From Citrobacter sp. wls619 (GTDB taxonomy: Bacteria; Pseudomonadota; Gammaproteobacteria; Enterobacterales; Enterobacteriaceae): DNA of 64,000 bases. The notes beneath the pieces are model-generated. The model searched no databases and was not told where the DNA came from. It saw nothing but the letters and a program-made list of their open reading frames with translations. Numbering within the stretch: the first letter of the stretch is position 1; every line of letters begins with the position of its first letter. The translations under genes were made by a program, and so were the position numbers. Shown here in pieces: positions 18,145-25,099 of the stretch. Location of the stretch: NCBI RefSeq assembly GCF_005281345.1, contig NZ_SZXJ01000095.1:310001-374000 (forward strand), given 5' to 3'.

Positions 18145-19521
18145 ATGAGTACACCAATATTACCGTTTCTGCCCGATAACGCAGATTGGATCTATCAACC
18201 CGATCTCAGCGACGAATTTAACGGACCGGACCTCGACCCGCGCTGGTGCCCGTATTACCAGGCAAGCTGGGGCGATCTGGATGCCTCCCGCGCCCGCTAT
18301 CGTTTTATTACTGAATCAGACGGCACCGTCAGCCTAGAACTGTATGTCGATAATGCCGGGCAGGGATACTGGCAACCGTGGCGAGCCAGCAACAACACCT
18401 ACAAGGTCGCGGGTATCACCGGCGGCACGCGGGACTATATGAATCAGTGGCCGAGCGGCGGTTTTCCTATCACCAACCATATGCCGTATTACGATGCCTT
18501 TGCCACCCGCTACGGCTATTTTGAAATCCGCACCCGCTTTCTGAGCGGCAGCGGACTGGCCCCGGCCTTCTGGTTCCTGGGGATGCAGGATGCGGTGTAC
18601 ACCGAAAATATGGAGGTCGATTCACCGGAAGTCTTCACTCTGGAGAACGTCGTTAAGTTTAATCTGCTGCCTCGACAAGGAGAGGCAAGCCAGTCGCTGG
18701 TGACAGCTTACGGTGAGGGCGCTACGCTACCGGATCTGGATGATGGCTATCATATTTACGGTATGGAGTGGGATCCGGAATATCTGAAGCTCTATATCGA
18801 CGGACAGTTGGTTTCGACAATAGAAACTGAGATTGATTACCGCATGTTCCCGCTGATTTCTCTCAATCACCATGAAACTAATAACGCCGAAGTGGGCAAT
18901 ATCTACGATAACGACCCGCCGCTGCCCAACGACGAAACCTTCACTATCGATTATTACCGGGTATTTAAAAAAGCGGATACGCCCGCCGATCCATGGCCGA
19001 ATTATCAGAACCCGTTACTGCCTGGATACAATATTGCCGAACGCGCCTTTATTAATATCTATGGCTATGACGGCGATAACTCCACCTCAAGGGAAGGCAA
19101 GCTGAACGACGGCGATCACTTCAGCGTCGCGGATACTTATCCCAAAGGCAGCGGCACCGAGGAGGAGAATGAACGCTGGTACAACGACCAGTTCCGCTAT
19201 ATCTATATAGAGTGGCATCAGTCGGTGGATTTCGACACACTGGTCCTCTATGCCACACAGGCACAATCCACCGCACCGCAGAATATCCGTATTGAGGTAT
19301 CCGCCGACGGCTACGGCGACTGGACGGTTGTGAAGCCTGATTTCGATCTGGACTGGCAAACGGATGATCCGGGTATTGCCGAAGGGCTGAAAATCACGCT
19401 GGATACGCCATTGCAGCAGAATCAACACGCCCGCATCGTCATCAATACCGCGCCGGAAAGCTATGCGTTGAGCGAAATTGAAATCGGCACACAAATTAAC
19501 GCCACTACCCGCTTTAAATAA
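18145..19521 (+). CDS. GH16-family glycoside hydrolase with C-terminal F5/8-like domain
   Basis: The 458-residue protein shows the GH16 jelly-roll features DEFNGPDLDPRW, YGYFEIRTRF and PAFWFLG, and the catalytic motif E157-V-D159-S-P-E162, an E-x-D-x-x-E variant. The C-terminal 150 residues resemble a discoidin-like carbohydrate-binding domain (YIYIEWHQSVDFDTLVLYAT). GH16 includes endo-beta-galactosidases, among them enzymes that free GlcNAc-alpha-1,4-Gal from mucin glycans, which would suit the GH89 partner. No signal peptide is visible and a good AGAGGA site fixes the start, which is odd for a family that is normally secreted. It closes the operon and is followed by a strong terminator. Confidence 0.85.
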   Translation: MSTPILPFLPDNADWIYQPDLSDEFNGPDLDPRWCPYYQASWGDLDASRARYRFITESDGTVSLELYVDNAGQGYWQPWRASNNTYKVAGITGGTRDYMNQWPSGGFPITNHMPYYDAFATRYGYFEIRTRFLSGSGLAPAFWFLGMQDAVYTENMEVDSPEVFTLENVVKFNLLPRQGEASQSLVTAYGEGATLPDLDDGYHIYGMEWDPEYLKLYIDGQLVSTIETEIDYRMFPLISLNHHETNNAEVGNIYDNDPPLPNDETFTIDYYRVFKKADTPADPWPNYQNPLLPGYNIAERAFINIYGYDGDNSTSREGKLNDGDHFSVADTYPKGSGTEEENERWYNDQFRYIYIEWHQSVDFDTLVLYATQAQSTAPQNIRIEVSADGYGDWTVVKPDFDLDWQTDDPGIAEGLKITLDTPLQQNQHARIVINTAPESYALSEIEIGTQINATTRFK

Positions 19522-19527
19522 TTCTCC

Positions 19528-19557
19528 ACGGCGGCATCCCCTGCCGCCGTTAATTTT
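19528..19557 (+). terminator. Rho-independent terminator of the GH89-ompG-GH16 operon
   Basis: ACGGCGGCA and TGCCGCCGT form a perfect 9-bp stem with the five-base loop TCCCC, followed by TAATTTT. It lies seven bases after the GH16 stop and isolates the glycan operon from the conjugation genes to the right. Confidence 0.85.
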
Positions 19558-19639
19558 CCCATCTGGATATTGAGTTTCGACGGGAAAACTTTCATAGAGT
19601 GCGATAAACCCACGGCATCCGTCTCATCCGGAGTGCCAT

Positions 19640-20575
19640 ATGCCTGTTCGTCACGTTGTTCTATCTTCATTAATCTCACTGGCTGTGCCTGCCGCACAGG
19701 CTATCACCACGCCGGAAATCGCCGCCTCTGCGCTGTCGCCGGAATGCGTGCAATACCAGATTGTGGGCGTCTGCTACTGGCTGTTCTGCTCACCGTTTGG
19801 TTGCTCGGTACGTACATCAGTGAAGGTACGGCATTTCCGCCCGGACCTGGTGGTATCAGCCTACAGCGTTACCGGACAAAACCCGTGGGCTGAGATGTCG
19901 CCGTTAAGCTCGCCGTTGCCCGGTATCGCTGAAGCTGGTGGCGATACCAATCCCCGCGCCGTCGGCCAGCACAGCAAAGTCCGCTTTAAAAATTCTGATG
20001 CGATTGGCTTCCCTGCCGGTGATGCGCTGGCAAACTTCTTCGCCCAGTTTGGCTACGTCTGCGCCCCGTCATCACAGCCTTTCCTCCCCTACTTTCTCAG
20101 CACGCTGGATGCGCTCGCCTGGCGCAGCGGTGTACCGGAAATGTTCTACCCGGAGGCGTTAACGCCAGGACTGCGCGAAGTCAGCAAAGACGGCGATATG
20201 TGGGGCAATATCTACCCACGAGCCGGGGCGCTCAGCCAGACGCATGACTACAAGGCCGGGGCAATCATCGCCCAACGCACCGCCGATCTGGTAACACGCA
20301 GCGGTCAGTCACATGTTTATATTCCGCTGACTGCCACTTCACACGACGGTTACTGGCCTCCAGATCCGGTTACGGAAGGCGACAGCAATAACCACCAGTG
20401 GCAGATGCTGGTTCCTAAAAAATCCACCTCCTGCACCATCTTCCCGGATGGCTCCTCCACCGACTATTACGCCGATAAACTGGCGGAGGATGGCGCATAT
20501 GCCTGGACGCTGTGGCGACCCTATAAATGCTGCCCGCGCCGTGGGCAGACCTTTCTTGGCAGCAGCGGAGGTTAA
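19640..20575 (+). CDS. ICE conjugation protein, TIGR03756-like (TraU-type)
   Basis: The 311-residue protein has a signal peptide (MPVRHVVLSSLISLAVPAAQ) and the cysteine-rich TraU-like body of integrating conjugative element proteins: CVQYQIVGVCYWLFC, FGYVCAPSSQPFLPYFLSTL, DGDMWGNIYPRAGALSQTHD and WTLWRPYKCCPRRG. Such proteins act in the periplasm during assembly of the mating channel. A GGAG site precedes the ATG; the same bases can pair with GGCATCCG at 19616-19623, so initiation might be controlled. In related elements the preceding transfer genes lie directly upstream; here the glycan cargo lies there instead. Confidence 0.88.
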   Translation: MPVRHVVLSSLISLAVPAAQAITTPEIAASALSPECVQYQIVGVCYWLFCSPFGCSVRTSVKVRHFRPDLVVSAYSVTGQNPWAEMSPLSSPLPGIAEAGGDTNPRAVGQHSKVRFKNSDAIGFPAGDALANFFAQFGYVCAPSSQPFLPYFLSTLDALAWRSGVPEMFYPEALTPGLREVSKDGDMWGNIYPRAGALSQTHDYKAGAIIAQRTADLVTRSGQSHVYIPLTATSHDGYWPPDPVTEGDSNNHQWQMLVPKKSTSCTIFPDGSSTDYYADKLAEDGAYAWTLWRPYKCCPRRGQTFLGSSGG

Positions 20576-20577
20576 CG

Positions 20578-21945
20578 ATGCGCTCAGCCTGGTGTCTTCT
20601 GTTCGTCGCCTTTTTCGCCCCGGCGGCTGATAAATATCAGTATCAGCAACAGGGGGCAATCAGCGACTGGATGTATTACCGCATCGGCGGCGGTGCGGCC
20701 ATTCCCCCTTCCGCAACCCGGCGTAACACCTTCCCGCTGACGGCAGGTGTAAGCTGGAACAGCGATATGATGTGCGGCAATTTCGATATTGATACCACGG
20801 TGCGCAATCAGCTCAACGGCGTGACGGACGGCTTCCAGCAACTAATGGGTGAGGTTATCGAAAGCGCTACCAGTGCGGTCGCCAGCCTGCCCGCGATGGT
20901 GATCCAGCGTGCCAATCCCCAGCTCTACGATCTGCTGACCAACGGCGTGCTTCAGGGACGACTCGACTTTGATAAATCACTGTTAAGCTGCCAGAAGATG
21001 GCTGGCAAGATGACCGATTATGCGCTCGGTCCGGCATGGACGCAGAGCGCCCAGGCGGAGAACTATCAGGGAATTGCGGCCAGCGAAAAAGACGCCGTTC
21101 GCGCCGACCAGAGAGCGGCCGAAGAAGCGGCAGAGAAAGGCAAACGCTGGGTTGGTGGCGAACATCGCGGCGGTAAAGGTCAATCGCCCATCAAACTGGT
21201 TCGCGATACGACGGTTGCAGGCTACAACATCCTCAATAATCGCAGCGCGACCAGCACCAGCTCGGTATCCAGCAACGACTGTCAGGGGGAACTTTGCCAG
21301 GTATGGAGCAAGCCTGACGATGCCGCGCAGTGGCTAACGCGGGTGGTTGGTGAACAGACCATTAACGTCGCCCCGGATAACGATCAATCCGGCGACACTG
21401 ACCAGCAAAGCGGCGCACAATCTGGCGTCGGGCTGACGCCGCTGATTCAGGAAGAACAGGATAAAATCCAGCCGCTGATTATCGATATGGTGAACCGCAG
21501 CCAGCCCGTTAACGATGACACGCTGGCGCAGGCCAGCGGTGGCGAACTGCATCTTACGCGCGGCGTGATTGAGGCGCTACGCGACGATCCCGATGCAGCG
21601 GTACTTATCCAGCGGCTCTCCGGCGAACTGGCCCTCTCCCGCGTGATGGAACAGGCGCTGATGGCCCGGCGCACGCTGCTGGCAGGAATGCGCGAACCCA
21701 ATGTCTCCGGTGAAAAAGAGGCACAAACCGCCCTGGCCCAGACCACCGCCCAGCTCGACCAGGAACTGTCGCAGCTTAAACTGGAGCTGGATATGCGTCA
21801 GGCGCTGGCGGATAACGCGGCACTGACCATCCTTGAACGCCAGACAATGCGGGCGAAGACTAAAGGCCAGGCTATCGGCGTAGAAGACGATACCGACAAA
21901 CGGGTGGACGATCTCAGCAAACCCACAGGCGGAGAGACGCAATGA
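20578..21945 (+). CDS. ICE conjugation protein, TIGR03755-like (TraH-type)
   Basis: The ATG at 20578 follows a GGAGG site two bases before the previous stop region; a longer frame to 20527 overlaps the upstream gene. The 455-residue protein has a short signal peptide (MRSAWCLLFVAFFAPAA), a conserved N-terminal half (YYRIGGGAAIPPS, GVSWNSDMMCGNFD, LSCQKMAGKMTDYALG) and a long C-terminal region of charged helices that predict a coiled coil. It matches the TIGR03755-type proteins that follow TIGR03756 in these elements. It is periplasmic and needed for mating-pair formation by analogy with TraH. The stop overlaps the next gene in an ATGA. Confidence 0.86.
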   Translation: MRSAWCLLFVAFFAPAADKYQYQQQGAISDWMYYRIGGGAAIPPSATRRNTFPLTAGVSWNSDMMCGNFDIDTTVRNQLNGVTDGFQQLMGEVIESATSAVASLPAMVIQRANPQLYDLLTNGVLQGRLDFDKSLLSCQKMAGKMTDYALGPAWTQSAQAENYQGIAASEKDAVRADQRAAEEAAEKGKRWVGGEHRGGKGQSPIKLVRDTTVAGYNILNNRSATSTSSVSSNDCQGELCQVWSKPDDAAQWLTRVVGEQTINVAPDNDQSGDTDQQSGAQSGVGLTPLIQEEQDKIQPLIIDMVNRSQPVNDDTLAQASGGELHLTRGVIEALRDDPDAAVLIQRLSGELALSRVMEQALMARRTLLAGMREPNVSGEKEAQTALAQTTAQLDQELSQLKLELDMRQALADNAALTILERQTMRAKTKGQAIGVEDDTDKRVDDLSKPTGGETQ

Positions 21946-22199
21946 AGCGACTGATGCTGTCCGGCACCCTGCTTCTGGTCTGTATGGCGGTGATGTTTTA
22001 TCTGGCTGCTGGCAATACACCGCAGATTAACCACAGCGACCTGCTGCCCTGGCGCATAATGCTGTATGGCGTGATTTGTGGTGTGGGCTGGCGTCTGTAT
22101 GACCGCTTACCGCCACATCGTCCGGCAATCCGCCGTATCGCGCTGATATTTATCGTACTGATTGTGCTCAACGAAATCGTGCCGGAGGCGTTCCGGTGA
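21942..22199 (+). CDS. Small ICE membrane protein
   Basis: The 85-residue protein starts in the ATGA overlap with the TIGR03755-like gene. It has two to three hydrophobic segments (residues about 3-23, 38-52 and 65-80) with short basic loops, so it is an inner-membrane protein. It is placed as in related integrating elements between the TraH-type and TraG-type genes. The next gene begins with a GTG that overlaps its stop. The precise role is unknown. Confidence 0.8.
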   Translation: MKRLMLSGTLLLVCMAVMFYLAAGNTPQINHSDLLPWRIMLYGVICGVGWRLYDRLPPHRPAIRRIALIFIVLIVLNEIVPEAFR

Positions 22200-23677
22200 C
22201 GACCAACAGCTATCTGGAATACTTTCTGACGCTGCTCGGCTGGGTGGTCAATAACGGGCTGTGGAATGCGATTAGCGCCACCGGATTATTCGCCCTGCCG
22301 CTGTTGATTAAGCTGCTGGCACTGTGGTTACAGGCCAGAAGTCAGGGAGCGGATGAAGGCAACAAAGCTGCGTTGTCCCTGATATGGACCGAGCACCTGA
22401 TGTACACCTCGCTGCTGGTGATTATGTTCACCTGCGTGCCAATGTTGAACATCGACCTCGATACCATCAAATATGACACCACGCGCTCAAAGCAGTGCGG
22501 CATGTCGGTGCCGCAGCCCGCCGATACCGGCTATCAACCGATTATAAACTCGCTGGGCGGTAAAACCGCCGCCGTCCCGGTCTGGTGGTATTTTATTCAT
22601 GTGATCAGCAAAGGCATCACCAGCGCAACGGTTGCCACCCTTCCCTGCCAGCCGGATCTGCGTCAGATCCGTTTTGAGGTACAGCACACCCGAATTAAGG
22701 ATCCGGCGCTGGCTCAGGAACTGCGGGATTTTGTCGAGGAGTGTTATGCCCCTTCCCGCGCCCGCCTGAAATTCCGCGCCGGAGAGCTGGACGATGACAC
22801 CAGTGACGATACGGCCTGGCTGGGATCATCTTATTTTCTCAACACGGCTGGTTACTACGATACCGACCATGCGCTTTCACCGCACAGTGCGTGGCCGTAC
22901 AGCACATCACGCGATGCCGGGCTGGCCGATACGGGCGCGGGCGGCTACCCCACCTGCAAACAGTGGTGGGCCGACGACACTGTTGGGCTGAAGGCCCGAC
23001 TCCTGCAACTCCCGGCCCCGGATATCTGGACGGCGTTTAAAAAGATCGGCCAGTCGCAGGCAGTATATGAAGAGGCCGTGCTGCGCTCGCTGGTCAGTGA
23101 ACGCAATATGCAGGTATCGCAGGATGGACGCGTTTACCCCGGCTACGGCGGTAATGTCGATGGTACGCTCACTAACGCCGCCACGCGGTTAGCCTCCACT
23201 GCTGGGAACATCATCGGTAGTGCGGTGGCCTTCCCGGCGTTTGACAGCGTGCGTCAGGCTCTGCCAATGGTACAGGCGTTGCTGCAAATGGCGCTGGTGA
23301 TTTGTATTCCGCTGGTAACGCTCTGCTCGGCCTGGGACGTTAAGGCGGTAATGACGCTGACGTTTGTGCAGTTTGCGCTGTTTTTCCTGACGTTTTGGTG
23401 GGAGCTGGCCCGGTGGCTAGATAGCTGGCTGCTGGGCGTGCTTTACAGCAGTGATACTCACAGTAGCTGGAATCTGGCCGGGATCCAGAACTCGCAGGAT
23501 GATGTGATTATCAATCTGGTGATGGGGTCGATGTTTTTGGTGCTGCCAACGTTCTGGCTGGGGGCAATGACGTGGGCGGGGGTGAGGGTTGGCGTGGCGG
23601 TGAATGGGGCGCTGGCGGGTGGGGTTAAGGTGGCGCAGGACAGTGGGGGGAAGGCTGGGGGGATGATTGGGAGGTGA
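22196..23677 (+). CDS. TraG N-terminal-like mating-pair protein
   Basis: The 493-residue membrane protein starts at a GTG that overlaps the upstream stop and follows GGAGG. Hydrophobic segments lie at residues about 25-47, 65-85, 120-145 and several after residue 355. It corresponds to the TraG_N-type proteins of integrating conjugative elements, with two cysteine pairs in the large periplasmic loop (RSKQCGMSVPQPADTGYQP, LPCQPDLRQ, FVEECYAPSRARLKF). F-plasmid TraG stabilises mating pairs; this protein is the shorter, N-domain-only type. It is the last gene of this transfer block. Confidence 0.86.
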   Translation: MTTNSYLEYFLTLLGWVVNNGLWNAISATGLFALPLLIKLLALWLQARSQGADEGNKAALSLIWTEHLMYTSLLVIMFTCVPMLNIDLDTIKYDTTRSKQCGMSVPQPADTGYQPIINSLGGKTAAVPVWWYFIHVISKGITSATVATLPCQPDLRQIRFEVQHTRIKDPALAQELRDFVEECYAPSRARLKFRAGELDDDTSDDTAWLGSSYFLNTAGYYDTDHALSPHSAWPYSTSRDAGLADTGAGGYPTCKQWWADDTVGLKARLLQLPAPDIWTAFKKIGQSQAVYEEAVLRSLVSERNMQVSQDGRVYPGYGGNVDGTLTNAATRLASTAGNIIGSAVAFPAFDSVRQALPMVQALLQMALVICIPLVTLCSAWDVKAVMTLTFVQFALFFLTFWWELARWLDSWLLGVLYSSDTHSSWNLAGIQNSQDDVIINLVMGSMFLVLPTFWLGAMTWAGVRVGVAVNGALAGGVKVAQDSGGKAGGMIGR

Positions 23678-24048
23678 ATTATTACGCCCTCAGCACAATG
23701 CGGCATAACAATATGATTGAGTGTCAATTTATTGCACAAACTGTGTTCAGCACAATTAGATACAAAACCCTCCGAAAGCCCGTCATACCAACTTATCTAA
23801 TGTTTTTTTGTTGTATACCTAATCATAAGTGATTAATTATCACTCAATTCATTAACTAAGTTTGTGATCTGTATGGATTAACATCGTTGAACATTGACAG
23901 AGTGTTGTTCATAATCCCTTCAAAAGGTCTGGGGATGGCCATTACCTCAGGGCGGTAGCGTGACCAAAGTTTATATCCATACCAACCAATTTTATTTAAA
24001 ATATCAACTTATTCGAGTTATTCTATTTAGTTCAAAGAAGGTATCAAA
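23678..24048. other. Junction between ICE backbone and defence cassette
   Basis: These 371 bases mark a sharp fall in GC content from the transfer genes to the methyltransferase operon. I see no gene, no inverted repeat of note and no insertion sequence end. The promoter of the methyltransferase operon must be here; AAGAAGG at 24035-24041 is its ribosome site. Confidence 0.45.
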
Positions 24049-25095
24049 TTGATAGTTATAGATTTTTTTTGTGGCTGTGGCGGAGCCAGTGAAGGGCTAC
24101 GTCAGGCTGGCTTTGATATCGAGCTTGGATTAGATATTGACCCACAAGCATCAGAAACGTTTAAAGCAAACTTCCCTGATGCAAAATTCATCCAAGATGA
24201 TATTAGGAAAATAGAGCCTAAAGATATCTCCGAAATCATTGATATTCAAGCTAAACGGCCTTTGTTGCTAAGTGCATGTGCTCCATGTCAACCGTTTTCG
24301 CAACAGAATAAAAACAAAACTAGTGACGACTCAAGAAGAAATCTATTAAATGAAACTCATCGTTTTATTAGAGAACTCCTTCCTGAATATATTATGCTTG
24401 AAAATGTTCCTGGAATGCAAAAAATTGATGAAGAAAAAGAAGGTCCATTCCAAGAGTTTATTAAACTACTTAAAGAGTTAGAGTATAATTATATATCTTT
24501 TATAGCCAACTCTGAGAATTATGGGATCCCCCAGAGAAGAAAAAGGCTCGTGCTCTTAGCCAGTCGAGTAGGTGAAGTTACTCCACCTGAAATAACTCAT
24601 GGTAAAAATAAAATTCCATTCAAAACTGTACGGGATTATATCCAAGACTTCACAAAATTATGTTCAGGAGAAACCGATCCCAAAGATCCTTTACATAGAG
24701 CAGGAACACTAACCCCTCTTAACTTAAAAAGAATTATGCACACTCCAGAGGGGGGGGATAGAAGAAACTGGCCAGAAGAGTTAGTAAATAAATGCCATAA
24801 AAATTATGATGGTCATACAGATACTTATGGAAGAATGAGTTGGGATAGACCTGCGCCTACGCTTACGACGAAATGTAATAGTTACTCCAATGGTCGTTTT
24901 GGGCATCCAGATCCCACGCAACATAGAGCAATCAGCATAAGAGAAGCATCAAGATTACAAACATTTCCTTTAAGTTATGTCTTCAAAGGTTCGCTGAACT
25001 CAATGGCAAAGCAAATCGGCAACGCTGTACCTTGCGAACTCGCCAGACTATTTGGGCTACATCTCATAGAAAATTGTACTAATAAGGATTCATAG
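24049..25095 (+). CDS. C5-cytosine DNA methyltransferase (Dcm-type)
   Basis: The 348-residue enzyme methylates carbon 5 of cytosine in a specific DNA sequence. Motif I is DFFCGCGGASEG, motif IV is APCQPFS with the catalytic C80, motif VI is ENVPG, motif VIII is QRRKR, and motifs IX-X appear near the end (RLQTFP, QIGNAVPCELARLFG). The start is a TTG seven bases after AAGAAGG, since no ATG precedes motif I. It leads an operon with a double-GHKL ATPase and a receiver-like protein and faces an Mrr-type nuclease, so it probably protects host DNA in a restriction-like system. The recognised sequence cannot be predicted from the sequence alone. Confidence 0.93.
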   Translation: MIVIDFFCGCGGASEGLRQAGFDIELGLDIDPQASETFKANFPDAKFIQDDIRKIEPKDISEIIDIQAKRPLLLSACAPCQPFSQQNKNKTSDDSRRNLLNETHRFIRELLPEYIMLENVPGMQKIDEEKEGPFQEFIKLLKELEYNYISFIANSENYGIPQRRKRLVLLASRVGEVTPPEITHGKNKIPFKTVRDYIQDFTKLCSGETDPKDPLHRAGTLTPLNLKRIMHTPEGGDRRNWPEELVNKCHKNYDGHTDTYGRMSWDRPAPTLTTKCNSYSNGRFGHPDPTQHRAISIREASRLQTFPLSYVFKGSLNSMAKQIGNAVPCELARLFGLHLIENCTNKDS

Positions 25096-25099
25096 ATAT

